A stretch of DNA of 11,413 nt from Eubacteriales bacterium (GCA_029098205.1 JAQXNW010000179.1:1-11413), one strand, 5' to 3'; counted from the stretch's first letter, positions 1 to 7,722 are shown. Numbers and translations: made by a program. Notes: a model not told the origin generated them from the sequence alone.

Positions 1-19
1 ATCTGCTGTCCTCTTTCTG
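1..19 (-). promoter_or_regulatory. Ribosome binding site of the next cluster gene, at the window edge
   Basis: Read on the minus strand, the 19 bases after the ftsW stop contain AAAGAGG (16-10), then seven bases, then AT as the last two bases of the window. This is the right spacing for a start codon whose G would lie just outside. In related clusters ftsW is usually followed by murG or a divIB/ftsQ gene, but nothing of the next gene is visible, so its identity is inference only. The presence of an SD directly after the ftsW stop indicates that the operon continues. Confidence 0.45.
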
Positions 20-1282
20 TTATCGGCTGCTCCACCGGGGACTTCGATGAAGCCGTTCTATATAACTGGACCGTTCCTTTTCCTCCATCCGCGCTTCTTC
101 CTGCTTCCTCTTCAGCCGTTCCTTTTCGGAAGACTGCCGCGTTATATTCAGAAGAATCCCCATGGAGCCCATACAGATCCAAAGCGCGTTTCCGCCATAG
201 CTGATGAACGGTAGCGCGATTCCTGTCGGCGGCATGGAAGAAGTAACAACCGCGATATTAAGGATTACCTGAATCGCGATCATGCTTGTAATTCCGCCGG
301 CCATCAGCACCCCAAAGCGGTCCGGTGCATTCATCGCTGCCTTCATTCCGCGCCAGATCAGGAGCGCAAACGCGAGCATCATAAGAAGCATGCCGATAAG
401 ACCCAGTTCTTCGCCGATGATCGCGGAAATAAAATCATTCTGCGGCTCCGGAAGATACAGATTCTTCTGGATACTTTTTCCAAGTCCTAAGCCCTGAAGT
501 CCTCCAGTTCCAAGCGCCAGAAGAGACTGCACAACCTGGTAGCCGTCGCCGCTCGGATCCTTGAACGGATTCAGGAAACTGAGAATCCTGTCCGCCCAGT
601 ACGTTCCGGTCATCGAAAGACCGACCATACCAATGACACCAAGCGCGACCATCCCGGACAGCACCTTCTTACTCATTCCGTCCAGAAACATTATGCTTAA
701 AACGATCAAGACAACTGTAAGCCCCGTCGAAAGATTCGGCTGGCGGAAAATCAGAATGAAGACAACCGCAGTGACAAGCCCGATCACAAGATATCCGGAA
801 AATTTATGAATCGCATCCGGAAAATTAGTAAGAAATGCCGCCGTGAAGCAAATCATTGCCGCTTTCGCGATTTCTCCCGGCATGATCGTCACAGGCCCCA
901 CCGGAATCCAGCGCGTCGCGCCGTTCACGGTAACTCCGATCGGAGTCAGAACCGCTACAAGGAGAAGGATGGAAACCAGTAAAATCCAGAATGAAAATTT
1001 CTGGAAAATATGATAATCAATCCTGGAAAGTCCCCACATCAGGAAAAATCCGATCAGCGCGAACGCAGCCTGCTTCTTAAGATACGCAAACGGATCCTGC
1101 GCCGCGGAGTTCAGAGCGTTGTAATAGCTTGCGCTGAAAACCATCACGACGCCGAATATTGTAAGAGCCGTCGTCAAAGCCGTGATCCAGAAATCTCCGT
1201 TCGCGCCCAGAAGCGCAGAACGTTCCTTCGCTCTGGCTTTCAGATCCTTTCGTCTTTCTTTGTTTCTCGCACTTTTCTTCAT
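20..1282 (-). CDS. ftsW: FtsW, SEDS-family septal peptidoglycan polymerase
   Basis: A 420-residue polytopic membrane protein of the SEDS family, which polymerises lipid II into glycan strands together with a class B PBP at the division septum. A basic N-terminal stretch (1-29) is followed by about ten hydrophobic segments starting near residue 31. Family signatures are visible: GATRWIPVGP (121-130), the extracytoplasmic-loop block LPEPQNDF (277-284) whose Asp283 matches the conserved catalytic Asp, GEELG (290-294), and LPFISYGG (357-364). The charged C-terminal tail (384-420) is probably cytoplasmic. The start is ATG at 1282, five bases after the murD stop; the nearest SD-like GGAG lies inside the end of murD, so translational coupling is likely. 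One deviation: the usual QPSE motif after the RW block reads MPGE (134-137). In sporeformers the paralogue SpoVE is very similar and cannot be excluded, but position in the cluster and sequence fit FtsW. Confidence 0.95.
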   Translation of the reverse strand: MKKSARNKERRKDLKARAKERSALLGANGDFWITALTTALTIFGVVMVFSASYYNALNSAAQDPFAYLKKQAAFALIGFFLMWGLSRIDYHIFQKFSFWILLVSILLLVAVLTPIGVTVNGATRWIPVGPVTIMPGEIAKAAMICFTAAFLTNFPDAIHKFSGYLVIGLVTAVVFILIFRQPNLSTGLTVVLIVLSIMFLDGMSKKVLSGMVALGVIGMVGLSMTGTYWADRILSFLNPFKDPSGDGYQVVQSLLALGTGGLQGLGLGKSIQKNLYLPEPQNDFISAIIGEELGLIGMLLMMLAFALLIWRGMKAAMNAPDRFGVLMAGGITSMIAIQVILNIAVVTSSMPPTGIALPFISYGGNALWICMGSMGILLNITRQSSEKERLKRKQEEARMEEKERSSYIERLHRSPRWSSR

Positions 1283-1287
1283 CCGCT

Positions 1288-2670
1288 CTAACGCTCCAGC
1301 TGCATTACGCAGTCCTTAAAATGCCGTCCTCTCTGTTCGTAATTATCATACATATCCCAGCTTGCGCATGCCGGGGACAGAAGAACGGTGTCGCCGGGCT
1401 CCGCCATTTCAAAACACTTCCGGACGCATTCCTCCATGTCTCTGCATTCCGTGATGTACGTAAAGCCGATCTTCTGAGCCGCTTCCTTAATGTAATGCTC
1501 GTCCCGGCCGAGAAAAAACAACTTCTTCACATGCTCCGGAAAAGATTTCACGAACTCCGTGAAATCCTGTCCCTTCGCGTCGCCGCCCGCGATCAGAAGA
1601 ATATTTTCCCCGATCGCGCGGATCGCTGTCTCAGCCGCGTCCGTATTTGTTCCCTTTGAATCGTTAAAATACCGAACTCCGTTTATTTCCGCCGTGAATT
1701 CAAGCCTGTGCTCCACACCGGCGAATTCCCGAAGCGTCTTGCGGATCACATCCGTGCCGATCCCCGCGGCGTCCGCGATCGCAAGCGCGGCCAAAGCGTT
1801 CTGTACGTTATGGTCTCCGATAATTTTAAGTTCGTCGACGCCGACAAAGTCGATTTCTTCACCATCCGGCTTCCGAAGAATCAGACGTCCGTCCCTTTGG
1901 AACGCACCCTGCGGAAGCTCTCTCCTGGAGCTGAACCAGACGACTTTCGCCGCGCAGTGCTCCGCCATTTTCCGGCAGGTCTCGTCTTCATAATTCGTGA
2001 TAAAATAATTTTCAGCGCTCTGATTCCGGAAAATCTTCGCTTTCTGCGCTGCGTAGTTTTCAAAGGTATGATGCCGGTTCAGATGATCCGGCGTCACATT
2101 AAGACACGCGGAAATGACCGGGCGGAAATATTTCGTCGTTTCCAACTGAAAGCTGCTGGTTTCGGTAATGAGCCAGTCATTCTCCTTCGCTTTAGCTGCA
2201 TCCTGAATGACCGCAACGCCGATGTTTCCGACCGTAAACGTCGTACGCCCGGAATTTCGGAAGATCTCGCTGACCAAAGTAGTTGTCGTTGTTTTTCCGT
2301 TTGTTCCTGTGATCGCGACGAAATTTCCCTTTGAAATCCGGTAGGCAATCTCCAGTTCGCCGGTAATCTCCGCACCGTGTTTCTCAAGCTCCTGCACGAA
2401 CGGAAGCTCAGGACTCACACCCGGGCTCAGAATCACCTGATTGAACGGCTCCTCTGCGGTTGGAGTCCGATCCAGACAGAACGACGCGCCTAAATCCCGG
2501 AAATACGTCAGCATGTTCGCGTCAAAATCGCTTTCCTTCTTATTATCCTGAATCGTAACAGCCGCGCCTCTTCGAAGAAGTTCTTCCGCGGCTGCTTTTC
2601 CAGAGCGGCCGAAACCGACAACCAAAACTTTCTTGTTTTTTATATTATCCTCATTCGTTCTGATATTCAT
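1288..2670 (-). CDS. murD: MurD, UDP-N-acetylmuramoyl-L-alanine--D-glutamate ligase
   Basis: A cytoplasmic ATP-dependent ligase of 460 residues that adds D-glutamate to UDP-MurNAc-L-Ala. Three Mur-ligase domains are visible. The N-terminal Rossmann-like domain has VLVVGFGRSG (15-24). The central ATPase domain has the P-loop GTNGKTT (122-128), ETSSFQLE (170-177), and NVTPDHLNRH (191-200) followed by Lys210, the position expected to be carbamylated. The C-terminal domain starts around 318 and carries HR (321-322), NDSKGTN (336-342) and SPACASWDMYDNYEQRG (432-448). These choose MurD over MurC, MurE and MurF. Length is typical. The ATG at 2670 has a strong SD, AGGGGAG (2682-2676), five bases upstream. 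It follows mraY by a 42-nt gap and is followed by ftsW after 5 nt. No key residue seems missing. Confidence 0.97.
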   Translation of the reverse strand: MNIRTNEDNIKNKKVLVVGFGRSGKAAAEELLRRGAAVTIQDNKKESDFDANMLTYFRDLGASFCLDRTPTAEEPFNQVILSPGVSPELPFVQELEKHGAEITGELEIAYRISKGNFVAITGTNGKTTTTTLVSEIFRNSGRTTFTVGNIGVAVIQDAAKAKENDWLITETSSFQLETTKYFRPVISACLNVTPDHLNRHHTFENYAAQKAKIFRNQSAENYFITNYEDETCRKMAEHCAAKVVWFSSRRELPQGAFQRDGRLILRKPDGEEIDFVGVDELKIIGDHNVQNALAALAIADAAGIGTDVIRKTLREFAGVEHRLEFTAEINGVRYFNDSKGTNTDAAETAIRAIGENILLIAGGDAKGQDFTEFVKSFPEHVKKLFFLGRDEHYIKEAAQKIGFTYITECRDMEECVRKCFEMAEPGDTVLLSPACASWDMYDNYEQRGRHFKDCVMQLER

Positions 2671-2712
2671 ACGCTCTCCCCTTTTATTCTCTTTACCGTA
2701 TCGTCCTTACCG

Positions 2713-3696
2713 TCAGATTATATATAGCAGAATGCCAAGCACGAAGCAGACCGCCGAGATTTCAACGAAAAGCCGGACAACCTGCACTTCGCTTCTTCCA
2801 CCGAGTTCAAAATGATGATGAATCGGAGCCATGCGGAAAAACCGCTTTCCGCCGGTCTTCTTAAAGTACAGAACCTGAATGATGACGGACGCGGCTTCCA
2901 TAACATATACAAATCCCGCAACCGGAATAAGCAGCTCCATCTTTGTAAATACGACCGCCGCCGTAAGAAGCGCACCGAGTGCGAGGGAACCGGTGTCTCC
3001 CATAAATATTTTCGCCGGATGATGATTGAATACCAGAAATCCCAGGCACGCGCCCAGAATCGCGAAGCAGCAGACCGCGCTGCTGGTCACATGGGTCAGG
3101 ATCGAAATCACCGCGAAGAACAGAGAAACCACCGCCGTGCAGCTGGAGCAGAGTCCGTCGAGTCCGTCGTTCAGATTGACCGCGTTTGTCATCGCGACCA
3201 TGACAAAGACCACGAACGGAATGTACAAAATACCGAAGTTTACGTCCCGGTTCACGAAAGGCACCCAGATATCCGTTCCCTGCCCGGTGAATTTAAGAAC
3301 ATACACCGCAAGCAGAATGGAGAACAGAATCTGAAGCGCCAGCTTCTGCCAGGCACGAAGTCCCAGATTATGTTTTTCCGCGACCTTGATAAAATCATCA
3401 AGAAAGCCGATGAGCCCGAACAATACGCCCGCGAGCAGCGTAACCAGCGTATCCAGCATATTGACCTTCAGAAGAACCGAGACCAGAAGAGCGGAAACAA
3501 CGATGCCTCCCAGAATCGCGACGCCGCCCATAGTCGGCGTGCCCTGTTTCGAAAGATGCGATTTCGGGCCTTCTTCCCGGATATACTGTCCGAACTGCTT
3601 TTTCTTTAAAATCGGAATCTCAATCCGCGTAAACAGGACCACCAGTACAAAAGCGATCCCTGCGGCAAGTCCCATCATCCAGTTATTTCCCTGCAT
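2713..3696 (-). CDS. mraY: MraY, phospho-MurNAc-pentapeptide translocase
   Basis: An integral membrane enzyme of 327 residues that transfers phospho-MurNAc-pentapeptide from UDP to undecaprenyl phosphate, giving lipid I, the first membrane step of peptidoglycan synthesis. About ten hydrophobic helices are seen, with family motifs in the cytoplasmic loops: GPKSHLSKQGTPTMGG (43-58), FLDDF with the Asp pair 100-101, NAVNLNDGLDGL (171-182, Asp177), HHPAKIFMGDTGSLALG (225-241, Asp234), and APIHHHFELGG (290-300, His triad). The third motif has Asn at 176 where Thr is more common. The ATG at 3696 lies inside the end of murF, giving a 14-nt overlap, and has an AGGGG SD upstream within murF. This arrangement implies translational coupling between the MurF product and its consumer. 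The stop is TGA at 2713-2715. Confidence 0.97.
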   Translation of the reverse strand: MQGNNWMMGLAAGIAFVLVVLFTRIEIPILKKKQFGQYIREEGPKSHLSKQGTPTMGGVAILGGIVVSALLVSVLLKVNMLDTLVTLLAGVLFGLIGFLDDFIKVAEKHNLGLRAWQKLALQILFSILLAVYVLKFTGQGTDIWVPFVNRDVNFGILYIPFVVFVMVAMTNAVNLNDGLDGLCSSCTAVVSLFFAVISILTHVTSSAVCCFAILGACLGFLVFNHHPAKIFMGDTGSLALGALLTAAVVFTKMELLIPVAGFVYVMEAASVIIQVLYFKKTGGKRFFRMAPIHHHFELGGRSEVQVVRLFVEISAVCFVLGILLYII

Positions 3697-5146
3697 AACG
3701 CACCCCTGTTCTAAGAAGCTGATCCGCTACCAAATCCATTCTTGTTGCATTGGAACCCTTCGTTAATATCACATCGCCCTGCCGGATCATGGAATCCAGT
3801 TCCTCGAACAGGCAAAAATTGCTGGGATACCACTTCGCGTCGCATCCGGCGCCGCGTGCGCCTTCATAGATCGCCCGCGCTTTCGATCCGACCGAAATCA
3901 CGAGGGAAACGCCGTGCTCTGCCGCGAAACGGCCGATTTCATAATGCCGCATCTCCGAATCCTGCCCCAGTTCGTTCATTCCGCCGAACACCGCGACTCT
4001 CCTCGAGGCTCCCGTTGCCTCCAGCGTGCGGATCGCAGATTTCATCGATTCCGGCGCCGCATTGTAAGAATCATCAATGACCGTGATCCCATTCGCTTTC
4101 CGGACTTTCAGCCTTTTTCCGGTGAGGTCCAGTTTCGAAAGCCCGCGGACAGCTTCCTCCGTCGAAATGCCGCAGAACGCCTCCGCACCCGCAATCGCAA
4201 GAGCCGCGTTCATCGCGTTATGCGCGCCCGGAACCAGAAGCCGAATTGCCCGCGACTCTTCTCCGTGTGTAAGCGTAAACGAAATACCATCGATTCCATG
4301 TTCCTTCACATCGGTGACAGTATAATCGAAATCAGGCGCTTTCGGCGCCGCCGGCTTCTCAGCCAGCTTCCCGCTGCCCACTGCGGATTCCGAGGAAGGG
4401 TCCGAATCGTCCCCAAAGCCGACGCGGACAACCTTATAGGTCCCCGGGAATTCGTACTCCGCCAGCATATCGTTCGACGCGTTGATCACCAGTGTATTGT
4501 TTTCGTCAAAGAAATCGGCGATCTCCAACTTCGCTTTCCGGATATTTTCACGGCTCCCAAGGCGCTCCATATGGGATATTCCCACATTCGTGATGATTCC
4601 GACCTCCGGACGCGTAATCCATGTCTCGTCATGAATCATTCCGAGGCGGTCCATACCTTCTTCAAACACGACTGCTTCGATCCGGCTGTCCATCTGAAAA
4701 ACCGTCAGCGGAACGCCGACCAGATTGTTGTAATTTTTCTCCGGCCGCCCGGTCCGGTACTTCTCCGAAAGAATATAATACAGCATGTCGCGCGTCGTTG
4801 TTTTTCCGACGCTCCCCGTGACCGCAATCCGCCGCACATCAATTTTATCCAGATAATACCGCGCGATCCTCTGCATCGCCTTCAGCGTGTCGTCCACCAG
4901 TACGACCGCCGCGTCCTTCGGCGCCGCCTCCTCTTTGGATACCAGAAAAGCCCGGTACCCCTGCTCGTACGCACCTGGAATAAAATCATGCGCGTCATGA
5001 TTTTCCCCGATCAGAGGAATAAACAACGAATCCTCTTTGGCCACGCGGGAGTCTGTACAGATATTCCGTATGCACTTGGATTCTTCTCCCGAAAGAAGTG
5101 TCCCTTCCGACGCGTCTGTAATTTCTCGAATTGTCAGCTGATCCAT
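3683..5146 (-). CDS. murF: MurF, UDP-MurNAc-tripeptide D-alanyl-D-alanine ligase
   Basis: A cytoplasmic ATP-dependent ligase of 487 residues that adds the D-Ala-D-Ala dipeptide to the UDP-MurNAc-tripeptide. The N-terminal domain has TDSR (31-34) and LFIPLIGENHDAHDF (41-55). The ATPase domain has TGSVGKTTT (110-118), KNYNNLVGVPLT (137-148), EEGMDRLGMI (162-171), and TNVGISHMERLGS (186-198) followed by RKAK (203-206), which contains the lysine expected to be carbamylated. The C-terminal domain has PGAHNAMNA (306-314), IDDSYNAAPESM (357-368), FGGMNELG (387-394) and LTKGSNATRMD (461-471). The SYNAAPES and KGS..TRM blocks separate MurF from MurE. Residues about 246-271 are a Ser/Pro/Ala/Lys-rich insertion that looks like a flexible linker. 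The ATG at 5146 has GGAG (5156-5153) six bases upstream. It sits 102 nt after the PBP gene and overlaps mraY by 14 nt. Confidence 0.95.
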   Translation of the reverse strand: MDQLTIREITDASEGTLLSGEESKCIRNICTDSRVAKEDSLFIPLIGENHDAHDFIPGAYEQGYRAFLVSKEEAAPKDAAVVLVDDTLKAMQRIARYYLDKIDVRRIAVTGSVGKTTTRDMLYYILSEKYRTGRPEKNYNNLVGVPLTVFQMDSRIEAVVFEEGMDRLGMIHDETWITRPEVGIITNVGISHMERLGSRENIRKAKLEIADFFDENNTLVINASNDMLAEYEFPGTYKVVRVGFGDDSDPSSESAVGSGKLAEKPAAPKAPDFDYTVTDVKEHGIDGISFTLTHGEESRAIRLLVPGAHNAMNAALAIAGAEAFCGISTEEAVRGLSKLDLTGKRLKVRKANGITVIDDSYNAAPESMKSAIRTLEATGASRRVAVFGGMNELGQDSEMRHYEIGRFAAEHGVSLVISVGSKARAIYEGARGAGCDAKWYPSNFCLFEELDSMIRQGDVILTKGSNATRMDLVADQLLRTGVRYAGK

Positions 5147-5248
5147 TTTTTTCTCCGCTAAGTCCTTTTACCTGTCACTGCCTGTCTCTGCTCCGCTCCT
5201 TCAGCGCCGCAGCATCCTCCCGGCAGCCCATTCCTTTTTTAACGATTC
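5147..5248. other. 102-nt gap between the PBP gene and murF (murE position)
   Basis: This is the largest gap inside the second transcription unit. It contains the murF SD (5156-5153), but I see no convincing terminator, no -35/-10 pair, and no remnant recognisable as murE. An 18-codon ATG reading frame exists on the minus strand, but its purine-rich SD-like stretch abuts the start with no spacing. In many bacteria murE lies exactly here. Confidence 0.6.
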
Positions 5249-7222
5249 TTATTTATAGATATAAACCGTCGCCCCCTCCGACAAAGTCTCGCCCGCTTCC
5301 GGATACTGGCTCTTTACAGTAAAATTCTCATCCTTCGCAGACGAAGGGGAAACCTCATATTCAAAACCGGCTGCCTCGATTTTTTCGATCGCCGCCTCCT
5401 TCGAAAGTCCTGTCACAGAAGGAACGGAAACTTTCGAAGCTGCCTGGTTCTCTTTCTCTGACTCCGTGTATTTCGGAGAAATTCCAAGGTACGTGAACGC
5501 ATCCTTAAGAAATGCCTTCGCAGTCGGACCTCCCACGGAGCTTCCGGTCGATCCGCCCTTCTTCGGCGTGTCCAGAATTACAAGCACCGCAAGCTGGGGA
5601 TCATCCAGCGGAGCCAGGCATACAAAGGAACAGAATGAATCGTCGGAATACGTTCCATTTATGGCCTTGTTCGCTGTTCCCGTTTTTCCGCCGATCCGGT
5701 ACCCATCGATCGCAGCCGTATATCCACCGCCGTTCGTAACCTCATATTCCATGATGTCCAGCATTTCATCCGCTGTTTTCTTCGAAATGACCTGACGCAC
5801 TTTCTTCGTAGCGAATGTTTTTACTGTTTTCCCATTCGAATCCGTCATCATCGATACAACGCGCGGCTGCATCAGAATCCCGTTATTTCCAATCGCGGAA
5901 ATCGCGGTCAGAAGCTGAATCGGAGTAAGCGCGATGCCCTGCCCGTATCCCATCGTTGCGAGATCCACCAGGCTGAGACTATTCCTGTTTTTTATGATCG
6001 CGTCCGCCTCCGCGGGAAGATCGATGCCCGTTTTCGACGTAATCCCCCACAGATTCAGATAATTGTAAAACTGCTTGGATCCCAGCTTCATGACCATCTG
6101 CACATGCGCCGTGTTGCAGGAATTCGCGACTGCCTTCGCCAGATCCTGCTGCCCGTGCACTTCATAATTGAAGCAGTACAGTCTGGTGCCGGAAACATTA
6201 ATGGATCCTGTACAGTTAAAGGTTGTCTTCGTGGTAATTTTTCCGGACTCCAGCGCCGACGCCGCAGTAATCAGCTTAAACGTGGAACCCGGTTCATACA
6301 GATTGCTGACCATCGGATTATTCCACATCTGGCTGAGATATTCGCTCTGCTTCTTCGTGGAAAGCTTCTTGAACGCCGCCTGCTCCGTTTTATCCGCCGG
6401 CTCATATGGATCGTTCGGGTCATAGGTCGGTGTCTTCGCCATCGCGAGAACATCCCCCGTCTTCGGATTCATGACCAGAATCTGCACACTGGACGGATTA
6501 TATTTCTCCATGGCCTCCTCAGCCGCCTTCTCCGCGTAATGCTGAAGCACCTCGTCAATCGTAAGAACGACATTATATCCGTCCTTCGCCTTATGAAGCG
6601 TATTGCTGCCGTAGGACAGACTGTTTCCGTTAATATCCGTTTCCTGAATCTGGCGGCCGTCGATTCCCCGAAGATAGCTGTCGTATTCCTGCTCGATTCC
6701 GGCGACGCCGTTATTCGAGCTGTTTACACATCCCAGAACATTCGCGGCCGACGTTCCCAGCGGATAATACCGTTTCGTGCCCTCGTTCGTCGCGAGTCCC
6801 GAAATCTTAAGAGCGCGGACACGGTCCACGGTTTCCTTGTCCACCGATTTCGCCAAAGAAACAAGGTTGCTGTCCTCGGTCATTTTTTTCTTTACTGTCT
6901 CCTGATCTAAATTCAGGATCACCGCCAGTTTCCCGGAAAGCTCCTCAATTTCCTTCGATTTATAATTCTTCTTGATATCCGTCGGGCGCACCCATACAGA
7001 ATAAGTCGCCGCGCTCGTCGCAAGCTCATTCCCGTTCCGATCCAGAATCGAGCCCCGCTTCGCTTCGATCGGAAGATCGCTCGTCTGCTGCGCGATTGCC
7101 TTCTCCTTATATTCGTCCGCGCGGACGATCTGAATCCAGGCCGTCCGAAGTGCCAAAGCAAGAAACAGCGCCATCAGAATCACGAAAGCCCAGTACACTC
7201 TTCTCTTATTCTTTTTCGTCAC
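5249..7222 (-). CDS. Class B penicillin-binding protein with one PASTA domain (FtsI/SpoVD type), septal transpeptidase
   Basis: A membrane-anchored D,D-transpeptidase that crosslinks septal peptidoglycan as partner of the SEDS polymerase FtsW. Numbered from the GTG at 7222 it has 657 residues. It has a short basic cytoplasmic start, one transmembrane helix (about 9-27), then the PBP dimerisation domain containing KRGSILDRNGNELA (55-68). The transpeptidase domain carries the catalytic triad of motifs: STFK (Ser313, Lys316), SCN (368-370) and KTGT (513-516). A single PASTA domain ends the protein (about 596-657), as in SpoVD; B. subtilis PBP2B has two. The GTG is preferred because AGGGAG (7233-7228) lies five bases upstream. 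A TTG at 7240 would add six residues and has a GGAG of its own, so the start is not settled. Whether it serves vegetative division, sporulation or both cannot be told from sequence. Confidence 0.94.
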   Translation of the reverse strand: MTKKNKRRVYWAFVILMALFLALALRTAWIQIVRADEYKEKAIAQQTSDLPIEAKRGSILDRNGNELATSAATYSVWVRPTDIKKNYKSKEIEELSGKLAVILNLDQETVKKKMTEDSNLVSLAKSVDKETVDRVRALKISGLATNEGTKRYYPLGTSAANVLGCVNSSNNGVAGIEQEYDSYLRGIDGRQIQETDINGNSLSYGSNTLHKAKDGYNVVLTIDEVLQHYAEKAAEEAMEKYNPSSVQILVMNPKTGDVLAMAKTPTYDPNDPYEPADKTEQAAFKKLSTKKQSEYLSQMWNNPMVSNLYEPGSTFKLITAASALESGKITTKTTFNCTGSINVSGTRLYCFNYEVHGQQDLAKAVANSCNTAHVQMVMKLGSKQFYNYLNLWGITSKTGIDLPAEADAIIKNRNSLSLVDLATMGYGQGIALTPIQLLTAISAIGNNGILMQPRVVSMMTDSNGKTVKTFATKKVRQVISKKTADEMLDIMEYEVTNGGGYTAAIDGYRIGGKTGTANKAINGTYSDDSFCSFVCLAPLDDPQLAVLVILDTPKKGGSTGSSVGGPTAKAFLKDAFTYLGISPKYTESEKENQAASKVSVPSVTGLSKEAAIEKIEAAGFEYEVSPSSAKDENFTVKSQYPEAGETLSEGATVYIYK

Positions 7223-7227
7223 CGGAT

Positions 7228-7233
7228 CTCCCT
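7228..7233 (-). promoter_or_regulatory. Ribosome binding site deciding the PBP start
   Basis: AGGGAG on the minus strand, five bases before the GTG at 7222-7220. It supports that start over the in-frame TTG at 7240, since the SD lies downstream of the TTG. Confidence 0.6.
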
Positions 7234-7285
7234 GCTTCAATCCTCTGCTCCGTTCTCTTTCCGTACCGCATTACCTGATATAATT

Positions 7286-7314
7286 ATTATACAATCCTGC
7301 CATGAAAAAAGGAA
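7286..7314 (-). promoter_or_regulatory. Candidate internal promoter for the pbp-murF-mraY-murD-ftsW unit
   Basis: The minus strand carries a perfect TATAAT (7291-7286). Seventeen bases upstream the -35 position reads TTCCTT (7314-7309), a poor match to TTGACA. The U-tract of the upstream terminator overlaps this -35 region. A start near 7279 would leave a leader of about 57 nt before the GTG. The -10 match and its placement directly after a terminator are what support this call; the weak -35 is the main reason for doubt. Confidence 0.5.
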
Positions 7315-7333
7315 CAGCCCGGACGCTGCTCCT
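7305..7333 (-). terminator. Intrinsic terminator after the ftsL-like gene
   Basis: On the minus strand AGGAGCAGC (7333-7325) pairs with GCTGTTCCT (7318-7310), a 9-bp stem with one G-U pair and a 6-nt loop GTCCGG. A run of six T (7310-7305) begins with the last base of the stem. It lies about 35 nt after the stop of the ftsL-like gene and before the pbp gene, so it should end or attenuate mraZ-rsmH-ftsL transcripts. There is no T-run on the plus strand, so it works in one direction only. Confidence 0.75.
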
Positions 7334-7367
7334 ACGATCTCAAAACTCTCCGGAACCCGGCAGGTTT

Positions 7368-7697
7368 CTAACGATAAGCCTCCTGACGGATTACCGACGC
7401 GAAATTTTTCTTCGGCGCGTCCTTCGAAGTTATGTACACGCACTGATCTTCTTCCGGATAAATCATTCCGAGCTCATTCATCGCAACATCCTCGATATGC
7501 GCCACATTATTAGCCGTCTTGATCTTCACCGACAAAGTATCCACTTCGCCCTTCAGCGCCTTATTTTCAGAGCTCAGCCGGTTGTTTTCCTGTTTCAGCT
7601 CCGCGGAAAGAGCCGTAAGCACCACCATTACAATGCACAGAATTCCTGCAAGCACAATCCCAAGAAGGATCCGCTTTCTGTCTTGAACTTTTAACAC
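7368..7697 (-). CDS. ftsL: FtsL/DivIC-type septum protein
   Basis: A small bitopic membrane protein of 109 residues. A short basic cytoplasmic segment (1-10) is followed by one transmembrane helix (about 11-31). Next comes a polar segment with heptad-like leucines, typical of a coiled coil (about 32-63). The ending NELGMIYPEEDQCVYI (74-89) is characteristic of the FtsL/DivIC family, which forms the FtsQ(DivIB)-FtsL-FtsB(DivIC) complex regulating FtsW and its PBP. Sequence conservation is low in this family, so the symbol rests on topology, the C-terminal motif and location between rsmH and the pbp gene. The start is GTG at 7697, 25 nt after rsmH, with AGGA seven bases upstream; no better in-frame start is visible. 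Confidence 0.83.
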   Translation of the reverse strand: MLKVQDRKRILLGIVLAGILCIVMVVLTALSAELKQENNRLSSENKALKGEVDTLSVKIKTANNVAHIEDVAMNELGMIYPEEDQCVYITSKDAPKKNFASVIRQEAYR

Positions 7698-7722
7698 TTT
7701 CCCGTCCTGCCTCTCTGATGAT

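Noticed and set aside
3914..5161. 415-residue open frame on the plus strand opposite murF
   Set aside because: It is a mirror of murF codon usage. Its product is Arg/His-rich with no domain, and murF on the other strand is certain. The other long plus-strand frames across 282-8550 are rejected for the same reason.
5179..5235. 18-codon ATG frame in the gap before murF (possible leader peptide)
   Set aside because: The SD-like GGA abuts the ATG with no spacing, and no attenuator structure follows.
7237..7443. 68-residue minus-strand frame between ftsL and the PBP gene
   Set aside because: It overlaps the end of ftsL in another frame and runs through the terminator and -10 box. No SD or family features.
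7302..7694. 130-residue plus-strand frame covering the ftsL-like gene
   Set aside because: Its start falls inside the loop-and-tract region of the minus-strand terminator, it has no SD, and the product has no recognisable feature. It is only notable as territory a divergent transcript would cross.
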